64,000 nucleotides of DNA from Pseudomonas beijingensis (GCF_030687295.1 NZ_CP117425.1:4778001-4842000), one strand, 5' to 3'. Positions 16,534 through 26,268 are shown, counted from the stretch's first letter. Notes: generated from the sequence alone by a model not told the origin. Made by a program: numbers and translations.

Positions 16534-17445
16534 TCACGCTTGCGGCTTGATCGCCAACACGCTGCAAGGCGCCCGTTGCAGCAGGAGCTCGGCGGTGGTG
16601 CCCAGGCGTTTGTCCAGGCCACGATGTGCCGTGGTCCCCATGACGATGACATCGATCTGATGATCGGTGGCGAACGTGCAAATGCTGTTTACCGGTGCCC
16701 CTTCGATGAAGTGACGCAGCTGCGGTGCGACCCCATGCCGCTCGGCCAGGGACTCGAACACCTCATGTTGTGCCTGGCCCAGTGCTTCATAGAGCCCGGT
16801 GGCCAGAGGCAGCGCACCAATGCCCATGTCCGAGGCGTAGACAGCCGTCCAATCGAAGGCGTGCAGCAACTCGACCTGGGCGTTGCATTGTTCCGCCAGT
16901 TTGACCGCAGCGTCGACGATCTGGTCGTTGAACACCAGGTCCTGCTCCTCGCTGCGCAGCACATCGACAATCGCCAGGACCCGCCGAGGCCGCGGGTGAC
17001 TCGAATCCGTGACCAGATGCACCGGCACCGGGCAGTCACGCAGCAAGCGCCAGTCCAGGGGTGTGAAAAAAACCCGTTTCATCACCGGCTCCGGCTGCGC
17101 GTCCTTGATGATCAACGCCATCGGCATCTCCTTGACGTACTGCTGCAAGGCTTGAAAGGCATCCTTGCTCCAAACCACCTCGCAGGTCACCTCGACGCCG
17201 TGCCGACGCACCAGTTCGGCCTGCTGCCACAGCCAATGCCGATGGGTTTCCAGATAGCCCTCACGCGCTTGCTTGACCTGCTCCGGGGCAAAAAGACCGG
17301 CCACCGAGAGCAACTCCAGGTAGTCGATCGCCACGATGTGCAGGGGCAGATCCAGCGCCAGGGCCAACTCGGTGGCGCGGTCGAACGCCGGCGTACGGAT
17401 CATGGCGTCAGGCGCCAATAGCAACAAACGTTGAGTCTGGGACAT
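16534..17445 (-). CDS. Universal stress protein, two UspA domains
   Basis: A 303-residue protein starting at ATG 17445 with GAGGTG before it. Two UspA folds occupy about 1-145 and 155-303. The second ends in VIVMGTTAHRGLDKRLGTTA, the nucleotide-binding glycine pattern of ATP-binding Usp proteins; the first half (RLLLLAPDAM, LHIVAIDYLELL) lacks that loop. This UspE-like layout is typical of pseudomonad proteins induced under low oxygen. A perfect ANR box lies 76-89 bp upstream. It is a paralogue of the protein at 19060-19983. Confidence 0.93.
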   Translation of the reverse strand: MSQTQRLLLLAPDAMIRTPAFDRATELALALDLPLHIVAIDYLELLSVAGLFAPEQVKQAREGYLETHRHWLWQQAELVRRHGVEVTCEVVWSKDAFQALQQYVKEMPMALIIKDAQPEPVMKRVFFTPLDWRLLRDCPVPVHLVTDSSHPRPRRVLAIVDVLRSEEQDLVFNDQIVDAAVKLAEQCNAQVELLHAFDWTAVYASDMGIGALPLATGLYEALGQAQHEVFESLAERHGVAPQLRHFIEGAPVNSICTFATDHQIDVIVMGTTAHRGLDKRLGTTAELLLQRAPCSVLAIKPQA

Positions 17446-17520
17446 GGAACACCTCGGCACGTGGCGACAGCCACCTAGGGGATTGAGGATTCCAGAATGG
17501 ACGCCTGCCAGAGACAGGAC

Positions 17521-17534
17521 TTGATCTTCATCAA
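17521..17534 (-). promoter_or_regulatory. Perfect FNR/ANR box upstream of universal stress gene
   Basis: TTGAT-CTTC-ATCAA matches the FNR/ANR consensus exactly. It lies 76-89 bp before the start of the stress gene at 17445, a distance fitting an activator site near -41.5 with a short leader. Control by the oxygen sensor ANR is the natural reading. Confidence 0.75.
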
Positions 17535-17549
17535 GCGGCCATCATTCAT

Positions 17550-18800
17550 TCAGGCTGGAAAACTCGGAAGCAACAGCCCCGCCCACATTGCCAGCGTTAT
17601 CAGCACCTGGCCGGGAATCACATAGCCGGCGAACCTTCGCCCGCCACTGAGACAGGCGACGACGCATTTGCTCAGGGAGTTGCTGCTCAGCGCCATCAAG
17701 ACCGGCACGGCGACACCGTCGAAGGGCAACAACCCGCCCTTGGCCAGGGACGCAATGGAGGCTGTCGAGGCATGGGCGTCGAGCAACCCGCTGAAAATCG
17801 CAGTGACGGTCACCCCAGACTGGCCAAACGCATCGAGCATCGCCGACGACAGGACGGTGATACCGGTCATCGCCAGGACCACCGTCAACGCCAGCTTGAG
17901 GCTGAAGGCGCCGCCGTGCTTGATCGGTTCATCGGCCCGCGCCCTTGGGCGGGGAAACATCAGCACGCCGGCGTAGAGCAATACCATCAGCATCCCGCAC
18001 AGCAATGGCCCCCACATCCAACGCAGCAGCACGGGGTCCACGGCCGCGAGGATCAGCCCCATCTGCGCCACTGTCGCCAGGTTGGATAACACTGCCGCGG
18101 CGCTCACCACCTTGAGATTGATCGGTTCTTTGGCCGCGATGCCGCCCATGGTCGCGACCGTCACCGTGGCGGAGGCGAACCCAGAGGCAATCGCACTGAG
18201 GGCGTAGCCGTAGCGAGTCCCCAGGGTGCGAACCGCGACATGCCCCAACGCCCCCACCGCCATCAGCATGACGGTGAGGGTGCACAGGGTGCGCAGGTTG
18301 ATTGCGTTATAAGGTCCGAGGAAGCGGTCCGGTGCCAGCGGTAGCACGACCAGCGCGGCGATCAACAGCACCAGGCCATCGCGCATCTCGGTAGCGGTCA
18401 ACTGCTTGCGGGCAAAGTGGTGCAACGCCTGGCGGCTGGCGAGCAGCCCGGCCATCACCACCCCAATGGCGGTCGCCAGGCCCGGAGCGCTCGCACAGAG
18501 CGCGCCCAGTGCCAGTACCGCAAACAAGGCCACTTCGCTGGTGATTCCCGGGTCCTTGTCGAGATTTCGCCAGTAGGCCACGGTCACCAAGGCGCCCAGG
18601 GCGAGGGTCATGCCGCCCAGCAACAGGGGACCGCCCGCCTGGATCGCCAGATAGCCGAGCACCGACGTGATGGCGAAGGTGCGCAGGCCGGCGAAGTCGC
18701 GCCGGTCGCCCTCGCCTTTGCGGCGTTCGCGCTCAAGCCCTACCAGCAGGCCGATTCCCAGCGCGGCGGCGGCATTGGCGAAGGCCAGGGTTTCAGTCAT
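17550..18800 (-). CDS. MgtC/SapB-family membrane protein with DUF4010 half
   Basis: A 416-residue integral membrane protein with about 11-12 hydrophobic spans. The N-terminal half carries the MgtC-type signature (AAALGIGLLVGLERERRKGE, then DFAGLRTFAITSVLGYLA). The C-terminal half is the DUF4010-like region (YALSAIASGFASATVTVATM, and later GLLDAHASTASIASLAKGG). Such proteins are uncharacterised transport-like proteins, different from the virulence factor MgtC proper. It lies between the two universal stress genes and is divergent from the second, sharing an intergenic region with a perfect ANR box. Confidence 0.9.
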   Translation of the reverse strand: MTETLAFANAAAALGIGLLVGLERERRKGEGDRRDFAGLRTFAITSVLGYLAIQAGGPLLLGGMTLALGALVTVAYWRNLDKDPGITSEVALFAVLALGALCASAPGLATAIGVVMAGLLASRQALHHFARKQLTATEMRDGLVLLIAALVVLPLAPDRFLGPYNAINLRTLCTLTVMLMAVGALGHVAVRTLGTRYGYALSAIASGFASATVTVATMGGIAAKEPINLKVVSAAAVLSNLATVAQMGLILAAVDPVLLRWMWGPLLCGMLMVLLYAGVLMFPRPRARADEPIKHGGAFSLKLALTVVLAMTGITVLSSAMLDAFGQSGVTVTAIFSGLLDAHASTASIASLAKGGLLPFDGVAVPVLMALSSNSLSKCVVACLSGGRRFAGYVIPGQVLITLAMWAGLLLPSFPA

Positions 18801-18950
18801 AGGAACGGCTCTCTGCGCGGCCTGCGGTTGTAGCTGAATCCAGGGCCGCCCGAGCCGGCTGCACTCATGCCCTGGGACGACGGATCATGCTCAAACATAG
18901 CGCGATTACCCCGCCGCCGCTGTCCCCCGATGCAACGCATTGAAGTGTGT

Positions 18951-18964
18951 TTGATGCAAATCAA
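18951..18964 (+). promoter_or_regulatory. Perfect FNR/ANR box between mgtC-like and stress genes
   Basis: TTGAT-GCAA-ATCAA is an exact consensus dyad, 96 bp before the plus-strand stress gene and 150 bp before the minus-strand MgtC-like gene. The shorter distance favours the plus-strand unit, and so probably the whole run from 19060 to 24854. Confidence 0.75.
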
Positions 18965-19059
18965 GTTACCGGGCTCCATGACGCTCATGATCGATGACAG
19001 ACACTACGCCGCGCGAAACGTCGCCCGGCACCAACAGGTCCTTGCCCGGGAGGTTTGTC

Positions 19060-19983
19060 ATGTCTACGCAATCACGCTTGATGCTGGTGGTCTCGCCACT
19101 GATGGAACACAGCCCGGCGTTCGATCGGGCGGCCGCACTGGCCAAGGCCGAAGGCGCGGCGCTGCATATTGTCGCTTTTGACTACCTCGAAGGCCTGGCC
19201 ACGGCCGGCCTGGTCAACGAGCAAGCACTGGAACAGATGCGCCTGGGCTACATCGAGCGCCATCGGCAGTGGCTGGAGGAACAGGCCAGGCCCCTGCGTA
19301 AACTCGGTATCGAGGTCACAACAGAAGTGACGTGGGTGGAGCGTCCCTTGCAAGAGATCCTGGTCCACCTCAAGGAAGCGCCGATGAATGCACTGATCAA
19401 GTCAGTGGACCCTGAGTCGTGGTTTTCCCGACTGATGTTCACGCCGCTGGACGTGCATCTGCTACGCGAATGCGAAGTGCCGCTGCACTTCGTCAACAAG
19501 GCCGCCCACGCGCGTCCGCGCAAGATCCTGGCGGCTGTCGACCCGTTTCATCAGGACGGACGCTATGAAGGCCTCAATGACCGGATCCTGAGCGAAGCCA
19601 ACAAGCTGGCCACCCGCTGCGATGCAACGCTGGAAGTCATCTACGCCTACGATCTTTCGTCCATTACCGCCGCTGAATACGGTTTTGGCAACGGTTCGAT
19701 GTTCTTCTCCTCCACCCTGGCCCGCCAGCTCTACGAGTCTCAGAGTGCGGCCTTCGATGCACTGGCCGAACGCAATGGCATCGCCCCGGACCAGCGACGC
19801 ATGATCATGGGTGACCCGACCAAGGTGTTGGCGAGCTACGCCGCGTCCCACGACATTGATGTCATCGTCATGGGGCGCGTGCGCTACGGCAGCCTGGACA
19901 AGCTGATCGGCAGCACCGTGGAAGGCTTACTGTACAAGATGCCCTGCAGCGTTTGGGTAATTGCGCCGCAGCAGGTTGGCTGA
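19060..19983 (+). CDS. Universal stress protein, two UspA domains
   Basis: A 307-residue protein starting at ATG 19060 after GGGAGG; an open frame from 18994 has no such site. Domain 1 is at about 1-150 (RLMLVVSPLMEHSPAFDRAA) and domain 2 at 160-307, ending in VIVMGRVRYGSLDKLIGSTV, the nucleotide-binding loop. It is a paralogue of the protein at 16534-17445 with the same layout and similar local words (PAFDRA, LHIVAxDYLE). It probably heads a transcript that continues into the P-type ATPase 59 bp downstream. Confidence 0.93.
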   Translation: MSTQSRLMLVVSPLMEHSPAFDRAAALAKAEGAALHIVAFDYLEGLATAGLVNEQALEQMRLGYIERHRQWLEEQARPLRKLGIEVTTEVTWVERPLQEILVHLKEAPMNALIKSVDPESWFSRLMFTPLDVHLLRECEVPLHFVNKAAHARPRKILAAVDPFHQDGRYEGLNDRILSEANKLATRCDATLEVIYAYDLSSITAAEYGFGNGSMFFSSTLARQLYESQSAAFDALAERNGIAPDQRRMIMGDPTKVLASYAASHDIDVIVMGRVRYGSLDKLIGSTVEGLLYKMPCSVWVIAPQQVG

Positions 19984-20042
19984 GGCAGACCTGCGTCGAT
20001 GGCCTGTAGAACAACCGCTCCCTACCCACAGGAACGTGGCTG

Positions 20043-22790
20043 ATGAACCGACCGAGCAATATACCAGCGGCGCACCCGACAATGCCTTCGCAGGGCCTGG
20101 CCTGGTACACATTGCCCGCCGAACAGGCACTCAAACACCTTGGTGTCGATGGGCAAGCCGGGCTGGACATCGCCGAAGTCCAGGCCCGGCTTGAGCGTAC
20201 GGGTTTCAACCGGTTGTCAGCGTCAGCCCGGCGGCCAGCGTGGCGGCGATTTCTGCTGCAGTTTCATAACATCCTGATTTATGTGCTGCTGGGTTCCGCT
20301 GCTATCACCGCAACGCTGCAACACCTGTGGGACACGGTGGTCATTCTCGCTGTCGTGGTGGCCAATGCAATCATTGGCTATGTCCAGGAAGGCAAGGCCC
20401 AACAGGCCATGGATGCCATCCGCAACATGCTCGCGCCCCGTGCAACGGTGATACGTGCCGGCGAACGCCTGGGCATCGCAGGCGAGGAACTGGTACCCGG
20501 CGATATCGTCTTGCTGGAGGCCGGCGACAAAGTCCCGGCGGATCTGCGCCTGCTGCATGCCAATCGGCTACAGGTCCAGGAAGCCATCCTGACCGGAGAA
20601 TCCGCTCCGGCTGAAAAAAATATCGAACCGGTGCGCATCGAAGCGGCCCTGGGTGATCGTGCCTGCATGGCATTCAGTGGCACCCTGGTGACCTGCGGAC
20701 AAGCAACAGGGGTCGTTGTCGCCACCGCAACATCGACTGAAATCGGGCGCATCAGCAACCTGTTGTCGGCAGTGGAGCCACTGACAACGCCCCTGACACA
20801 GCAAATGGATGTCTTCGCCCGCTGGCTGACGCTATTGATTTTGCTGATCGCCGGCCTGCTACTCGCTTATGGCCACTTTATCGGGGGCTACGTCTTCAGC
20901 GAGATATTCATGGTCGTGGTGGGTATGTCGGTCGCAGCCATACCCGAGGGATTGCCCGCCGTACTCACCATCACCCTGGCGGTGGGCGTGCGGGCGATGG
21001 CCCATCGCAACGCCATCGTTCGGCGCCTGCCGGCCATCGAAACCCTGGGCTCGGTATCGGTCATCTGTACGGACAAGACCGGCACCCTCACCCGTAACGA
21101 AATGATGGTGGCGTCCGTCGTCACCAGTGACCTGACCTTCATGGTCGACGGTGTCGGATATCAGCCTTCGGGCAACATGAACCTTGCCGATCAGTTGATC
21201 GATACCTCCCATCACCCGGTGCTGGCCGAACTGGGGCGCGCGACCAGCCTGTGCAATGACGCAAGCTTGAGGCAGCACGAAGACACCTGGAAAGTCGAAG
21301 GGGACCCCATGGAAGGCGCACTCCTGGTGTTTTGCGCCAAGGCCGGCATCAACGGCGAAGAGGAACGCGGCACCTGGCCCCGCACCGATGCCATTCCGTT
21401 CGACGCCAAACACCGCTTCATGGCGACGCTGCATCACAACCATGAGCGCCAAGCCGCGATTTATGTCAAAGGCGCGCCGGAACAGATTCTGACCATGTGC
21501 AAATGCCAACGTAGCAGCACGGGGGCAACGGCACCGCTCGATGCCGACTATTGGCACGCGCAGGCCAATGCCATTGCCCGCAAAGGCCAACGCGTGTTGG
21601 CGCTCGCCGTCAGGTCCGTCCCGCCCGAACACGCCATCCTGGAATTTGCCGATGTGCAAGGGACACTGACCTTGCTGGGCCTGGTGGGAATGATCGACCC
21701 GCCCCGCCCGGAAACGATCCAGGCGATCAAGCAATGCCAGGCGGCCGGCATTGTCGTGAAAATGATCACAGGGGACCACGCCGGCACCGCCTGCGCCATC
21801 GCTGATCAGATCGGCCTGGACAACCCCGACAAGGTACTGACCGGCAACGACTTGGACACCATGAACGATGCCACCCTCAGGGAATCGCTCAAGCAAGTGA
21901 ACATCTTCGCGCGTACCAGCCCCGAACATAAGCTGCGGCTGGTGACGTCGCTGCAACTCAACGGCATGACCGTGGCGATGACCGGCGACGGCGTCAACGA
22001 CGCGCCAGCGCTCAAACGCGCCGACGCGGGCATCGCCATGGGCGGCAAAGGCAGTGAAGCAGCCAAAGAAGCCGCGGACCTGGTACTGGCGGACGATAAC
22101 TTCGCCTCCATCGTGGCCGCTGTGCGTGAAGGCCGGACGGTCTATGACAACATCAAGAAAGTACTGAGCTGGACGTTACCCACCAATGCGGGCGAGACAA
22201 TGACCCTGATTGTCGCGCTGCTGTTTGGCCTTACATTGCCAGTCACAGCGATACAGATCCTGTGGATCAACCTGATCACCGCCATCACGCTGGGTATCGC
22301 GCTGGCGTTCGAACCGACCGAAGACAACACCATGCGCAGGCCGCCGCGCTCACGACAGGAGCCGTTGATCAGCGGTGCATTGGTCTGGCATATGGTGCTC
22401 GTTTCCATTCTGTTCCTGTGCGGCGTCTACGGCATTTTTACCTATGCCCTGGACCGAGGCTACCCCGTCGAACTGGCCCGCACCCTGGCGATGAACACTT
22501 TGGTCGTGATGGAAATTTTCCATCTGTTCTTTATCCGCAATCTCTACGGCACGTCGCTGACCTGGAAGGGCCTTCGAGGTACGAAGGTTGTGTGGGCGAC
22601 CGTCACGGTAGTGACCGTAGCCCAGTTCGCCATCACCTACGCGCCACCGCTGCAAGCTGTGTTCGCAACCCAACCGGTCCCCTTCAAGGACGGACTGCTG
22701 ATCATCGCGGTGGGCATTGCGCTGTTCGCTATCATCGAAATTGAAAAACAGCTTCGACTGCGTTTAACCGAGTCCGATCGTCAACCGTGA
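20043..22790 (+). CDS. P2-type cation-transporting ATPase
   Basis: A 915-residue P-type ATPase. An N-terminal cation-ATPase domain is at about 20-90. The TGES phosphatase motif is near 184, D344 in the DKTGT motif is the phosphorylated aspartate, the nucleotide-binding KGAPEQIL region is near 480, and TGDGVNDAP is at 647-655. A C-terminal bundle with ILWINLITAITLGIALAFEP completes about ten spans. There is no N-terminal heavy-metal domain and no CPC motif, so this is a P2-type pump for Ca2+, Mg2+ or a similar ion. It follows a universal stress gene closely and is likely part of the ANR-controlled unit. Confidence 0.93.
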   Translation: MNRPSNIPAAHPTMPSQGLAWYTLPAEQALKHLGVDGQAGLDIAEVQARLERTGFNRLSASARRPAWRRFLLQFHNILIYVLLGSAAITATLQHLWDTVVILAVVVANAIIGYVQEGKAQQAMDAIRNMLAPRATVIRAGERLGIAGEELVPGDIVLLEAGDKVPADLRLLHANRLQVQEAILTGESAPAEKNIEPVRIEAALGDRACMAFSGTLVTCGQATGVVVATATSTEIGRISNLLSAVEPLTTPLTQQMDVFARWLTLLILLIAGLLLAYGHFIGGYVFSEIFMVVVGMSVAAIPEGLPAVLTITLAVGVRAMAHRNAIVRRLPAIETLGSVSVICTDKTGTLTRNEMMVASVVTSDLTFMVDGVGYQPSGNMNLADQLIDTSHHPVLAELGRATSLCNDASLRQHEDTWKVEGDPMEGALLVFCAKAGINGEEERGTWPRTDAIPFDAKHRFMATLHHNHERQAAIYVKGAPEQILTMCKCQRSSTGATAPLDADYWHAQANAIARKGQRVLALAVRSVPPEHAILEFADVQGTLTLLGLVGMIDPPRPETIQAIKQCQAAGIVVKMITGDHAGTACAIADQIGLDNPDKVLTGNDLDTMNDATLRESLKQVNIFARTSPEHKLRLVTSLQLNGMTVAMTGDGVNDAPALKRADAGIAMGGKGSEAAKEAADLVLADDNFASIVAAVREGRTVYDNIKKVLSWTLPTNAGETMTLIVALLFGLTLPVTAIQILWINLITAITLGIALAFEPTEDNTMRRPPRSRQEPLISGALVWHMVLVSILFLCGVYGIFTYALDRGYPVELARTLAMNTLVVMEIFHLFFIRNLYGTSLTWKGLRGTKVVWATVTVVTVAQFAITYAPPLQAVFATQPVPFKDGLLIIAVGIALFAIIEIEKQLRLRLTESDRQP

Positions 22791-22815
22791 CGATCACTCC
22801 CCCCGGAGAACGCTG

Positions 22816-23253
22816 ATGAATATTGACTGGCTCAACTTTACGCCGTGGTCATCCCTTGCCGGCGGTATGTTGATTGGCTTGGCGGCCAGCCTGTTTGTGG
22901 TCGCCAACGGCCGGATCGCCGGCATCAGTGGGCTGATTGGCAGCCTACTGCAGCGTGGTAGCGAAGGGCTGGGCGAGAAGGCTCTGTTTCTCCTTGGCCT
23001 GCTCGTCGCGCCGCTGTCATGGGGCGTGTTTGCGACGTTGCCACCCATCGAGTTTCAGAGCGGCTGGTTCGGCCTCACTGTCGCGGGCCTGTTGGTGGGG
23101 GTCGGCACTCGTTACGGTTCGGGCTGCACCAGTGGCCATGGTGTCTGTGGTCTATCACGCCTTTCACCGCGTTCGATTGTCGCCACGGCGTGTTTCATCC
23201 TCAGCGGTTTCGCCACGGTATTTGTCCTGCGGCGTCACGTGATAGGGGTTTGA
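22816..23253 (+). CDS. YeeE/YedE-family membrane protein (first of a pair)
   Basis: A 145-residue membrane protein of four predicted spans. [19 protein letters not shown] holds the family's conserved cysteines (C104, C111). In characterised relatives (YeeE, thiosulfate uptake) such cysteines contact the sulfur compound. The protein is half the length of full-size YeeE/YedE; the second half is encoded by the next gene, which begins 2 bp after the stop. Together they probably form one channel for a sulfur-containing solute. Confidence 0.88.
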   Translation: MNIDWLNFTPWSSLAGGMLIGLAASLFVVANGRIAGISGLIGSLLQRGSEGLGEKALFLLGLLVAPLSWGVFATLPPIEFQSGWFGLTVAGLLVGVGTRYGSGCTSGHGVCGLSRLSPRSIVATACFILSGFATVFVLRRHVIGV

Positions 23254-23255
23254 AC

Positions 23256-23675
23256 ATGCGCAAACTGACGGCATTCATCGCAGGCCTGCTCTTTGGCTTC
23301 GGCCTGCTCCTGGCAGGCATGACCGATCCGAAAAAAGTTTTGGGTTTCCTGGACTTGGCCGGTGCCTGGGATCCGTCTCTGGCGTTGGTGATGATCGGCG
23401 CGATTGGCACCGCCATTGTCCCGCTGGCCTGGGCGCGCCAACAGACTCATTCGCTGCTGGGCGGCTCCATGCAGTTGCCGCTCAAGCGAGAACTGGACCT
23501 ACGCCTGATCGGTGGCAGCCTGGTGTTTGGTATCGGATGGGGCATCGCCGGCATCTGCCCCGGCCCCGCCGTGGCCATCATGCTGACCGGGCACTGGCAA
23601 GCCTTTGTGTTCATGCTGGCCATGTTGGCGGGCATGTTGTTGTTCACCGCGCTGGAAACCCGGCGCAACCATTGA
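23256..23675 (+). CDS. YeeE/YedE-family membrane protein (second of a pair)
   Basis: A 139-residue protein of about four spans starting MRKLTAFIAGLLFGFGLLL. The motifs GMTDPKKVLGFLDLAGAWDP and GIAGICPGPAVA (a single cysteine) are typical of the DUF6691/YedE C-terminal partner. Its start is 2 bp after the preceding partner's stop, so the two are translated together. An open frame reaching back to 23019 overlaps that partner and is not its start. Confidence 0.87.
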   Translation: MRKLTAFIAGLLFGFGLLLAGMTDPKKVLGFLDLAGAWDPSLALVMIGAIGTAIVPLAWARQQTHSLLGGSMQLPLKRELDLRLIGGSLVFGIGWGIAGICPGPAVAIMLTGHWQAFVFMLAMLAGMLLFTALETRRNH

Positions 23676-23688
23676 TCGGGAGATTGCC

Positions 23689-23745
23689 ATGAAAACCAAC
23701 ATGGGAACCCTGGGAGTCCTGCAACGGACTCTCTTCCTGTCTTAA
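23689..23745 (+). pseudogene. Remnant of a DUF2892-type membrane protein gene
   Basis: An 18-codon ORF ([18 protein letters not shown]) with GGGAGA before its ATG. Its first residues match the usual start of DUF2892 proteins, short membrane proteins that often accompany YeeE/YedE pairs and begin with a MKxNVGTLDRxLR-like sequence. The rest of the gene is missing. A deletion relic is therefore likely, though translation of the short peptide cannot be excluded. Confidence 0.4.
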
Positions 23746-23762
23746 CCAAAGGATTCAGCCTC

Positions 23763-24854
23763 ATGTCCCGCTCACACCCCGATACATTTGACGTAGTCAT
23801 CATCGGTGGCGGCCAAGCGGCCTTGGCGGTGGCCTATTTCCTGCGACGCACGCCTCTCTCGTTCGTCATCCTCGACGCCCAGGAAGAACCCGGTGGTGCC
23901 TGGCGCCATGGTTGGAACTCGCTACGACTCTTTTCCCCGGCGACCTGGAGTTCGATCCCCGGCTGGATGATGCCCCCCACGCAGGATGGCTATCCGTCGC
24001 GAAACCATGTGATCGACTATCTAAAGCAGTACGAACAGCGCTATCGATTTCCAGTGGAGCGGCCCGTGCAGGTCACCCGCGTGGAACACACCGAAACGGG
24101 CTTGCGAGTACATGCCCCGGATAGGCACTGGGACGCCCGGGTCGTGGTCAGCGCAACGGGCACCTGGAGCAACCTCTACATCCCTCATTACCCTGATGCG
24201 GCCTTGTTCGCTGGTCAGCAACTGCATTCGGCGGACTATGTCGAGGCGTCCCCTTTCGCCGGCAAGGAAGTCCTGGTGGTGGGCGGCGGCAATTCAGGGG
24301 CGCAGATTCTGGCCGAGGTGTCGAAAGTCGCCGAGACCACTTGGGTTACTCCCGTCGAGCCGCTGTTCCTTCCCGACGACGTGGATGGGCGCGTGTTGTT
24401 CGAGCGCGCCACCGAACGCTGGAAGGCCGAGCAGGAAGGTCGCGTCATTGGCCAACCCGTGGGAGGTTTGGGCGACATCGTGATGGTGCCACCGGTTGTC
24501 GAGGCCCGTGAACGCAACGTCCTTCAGGCCGTCAGGCCTTTCGAGCGCTTTACCCGCAACGGCGTGATCTGGGCCGACGGCCGCGAATCGGCCGTGGACG
24601 TGGTGATCTGGTGCACCGGATTCAGGCCCGCCCTGCAGCATCTGGATGCGCTGGGAGTGCTCAACGACGACGGCCGTGTGGAGGTCGAGGGTACTCGCTC
24701 GATACAAGAGCCCAGGCTGTGGCTGGTCGGCTACGGCGAGTGGACGGGATCGGCTTCAGCCACGCTGATCGGCGTTACACGCACCGCACGCAGCACGGTC
24801 GGCGAGATAGTCGCTTTGCTCACCGAACCATCCACCGCCGATTCGCCCGCTTGA
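23763..24854 (+). CDS. ArsO-like flavin-containing monooxygenase
   Basis: A 363-residue FAD/NADPH enzyme. The FAD-binding [15 protein letters not shown] lies near residue 15, [17 protein letters not shown] follows, and the NADPH-binding [10 protein letters not shown] is near 173. A late [11 protein letters not shown] closes the FAD domain. The wording of the first 80 residues is that of ArsO, a flavin monooxygenase frequently found in arsenic-resistance islands. No ars gene is adjacent here, and the partners are YeeE/YedE proteins, so a role in oxidising a sulfur- or arsenic-containing compound is possible but undecided. Confidence 0.85.
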   Translation: MSRSHPDTFDVVIIGGGQAALAVAYFLRRTPLSFVILDAQEEPGGAWRHGWNSLRLFSPATWSSIPGWMMPPTQDGYPSRNHVIDYLKQYEQRYRFPVERPVQVTRVEHTETGLRVHAPDRHWDARVVVSATGTWSNLYIPHYPDAALFAGQQLHSADYVEASPFAGKEVLVVGGGNSGAQILAEVSKVAETTWVTPVEPLFLPDDVDGRVLFERATERWKAEQEGRVIGQPVGGLGDIVMVPPVVEARERNVLQAVRPFERFTRNGVIWADGRESAVDVVIWCTGFRPALQHLDALGVLNDDGRVEVEGTRSIQEPRLWLVGYGEWTGSASATLIGVTRTARSTVGEIVALLTEPSTADSPA

Positions 24855-24900
24855 ACCACCCACCCAGACCGGCAAACTGTCATGACGCCGGGAACGTTGA

Positions 24901-26268
24901 TTAAAAGCGCTCTATGTCCAAGGTCGCGCACAGCCCGCCTTCGGCCCGGTTCTCTAGCCGGATCTGGCCACCCAGGCGATCGGCGATAGTGCGCACTATC
25001 GTCAATCCCAAGCCGGCCCCCTGGTCATTGCCACGGCTGTAGAAACGCTCAAAGAGCCGCTCACGCTCGGCCTCGTCAATACCCGGCCCCTGGTCTTCGA
25101 CGGACAGTTCGTAGTGATCGCCCTTCCTGGCCAGCCGTACGGTGATCGTGCCATTGGCCGGAGAAAAATTGGCCGCGTTGGTCACCAGGTTGTTCAAGGC
25201 GATGTCGATGGCCACCGGGTCGATTCGAACCGGACCGATGTCATCGCTGACATCGAGCACCGGTTCGAGCCCCTTGCTCAACAGCCAAGGGGTCATCTGG
25301 ACCAGGCTCGCACGAACCGTAGCAGGCAAGTCGATGACCGCGGGCGTCGGAACACCTGCCTGCGGTTCGAGCCGCGCCATGGTGAGCAGTTGGTTGACCA
25401 AGCGCGTGGTGCGGTCGACCCCGGCTATCAGATGTTCCAGGGACTCGCGACGGCTTTGCTCGCTTCCCGCCTCCATCAGGTTCTGTGCGTGCACCCGCAG
25501 CACGGCCAAGGGCGTACGCATTTCATGGGCGGCGTCGGCGATGAAACGCCGCTCACGGCCCATCACCTCCTGGATCTGCGCCAATACGCGGTTGAGGGCC
25601 GCCTGCATGGGCTCAAGCTCCGTAGGGAGTGGCATCATCTGCAGGGGTTCAAGTGAGCCGGGATGCCTGGCGCGCAACTTTGCCGCCATATCGACCAGGG
25701 GTTTGAGCCCCCAACCGATGGCCAGCCAGATCACTGCGGCAAGCACCACGCTGCCGATCAGGTTGGGCACGACGGTGTGACGAACAATGCGGTCGACCAA
25801 GTCGGCACGCACGTCGTCACGCTCGCCCACCCAGATCTTGAAGCCGTATTGCGCGTCGTCCAGGACGAACGCCCGCCACTTACGGTTCTTCTGGTCCACG
25901 ATCTCACTGAAACCGGGCGAACTCGGCGGTGAGGTGAACGACGGTGCGCTGGAGGTATGAACCAGCAACGAACCTTGTGAGCTCCAGACCTGGAAAGCGA
26001 TCTTGCTTTCATAGGGATGACCGTCGACTTTAGGCACCGCCTGCCCCAACGCCGCATTGAACGCCTGATACAGCTCGGCGTGCTCCTTGCTCGCCATCGG
26101 CATGCGCATCACGCCCTGCAGCAGCCGGGCATTCTGCGCCAGCTGGGCATCGTAGACCTCGGCGATTTCGTGGTTGCTGTCATGCAGGTTAAATACCGTG
26201 ATGATCAACAAGCCAAGGAACAAGAGGCCGAGAATCAATGTGAGGGTGCGACGCCGGATCGAACTCAT
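24901..26268 (-). CDS. Sensor histidine kinase, QseC-like
   Basis: A 455-residue kinase with two membrane spans (about 8-27 and 168-188) around a periplasmic domain of about 140 residues. HAMP-like linker and H-box follow, with H248 in ADAAHEMRTPLAVL. The ATPase domain shows DNxxNA-type and GxGxGL boxes (NNLVTNAANFSP; VEDQGPGIDEAERERLFERF; GAGLGLTIVRTIADRLGG). Its ATG overlaps the stop of the response regulator by 4 bp. It is the last gene of a seven-gene operon and probably senses a product or stress linked to it. Confidence 0.94.
   Translation of the reverse strand: MSSIRRRTLTLILGLLFLGLLIITVFNLHDSNHEIAEVYDAQLAQNARLLQGVMRMPMASKEHAELYQAFNAALGQAVPKVDGHPYESKIAFQVWSSQGSLLVHTSSAPSFTSPPSSPGFSEIVDQKNRKWRAFVLDDAQYGFKIWVGERDDVRADLVDRIVRHTVVPNLIGSVVLAAVIWLAIGWGLKPLVDMAAKLRARHPGSLEPLQMMPLPTELEPMQAALNRVLAQIQEVMGRERRFIADAAHEMRTPLAVLRVHAQNLMEAGSEQSRRESLEHLIAGVDRTTRLVNQLLTMARLEPQAGVPTPAVIDLPATVRASLVQMTPWLLSKGLEPVLDVSDDIGPVRIDPVAIDIALNNLVTNAANFSPANGTITVRLARKGDHYELSVEDQGPGIDEAERERLFERFYSRGNDQGAGLGLTIVRTIADRLGGQIRLENRAEGGLCATLDIERF

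Noticed and set aside
1..24854. An arsenic-resistance operon
   Set aside because: An ArsR-type regulator and an ArsO-like enzyme are 23 kb apart and no arsB/arsC/arsH is visible between them.
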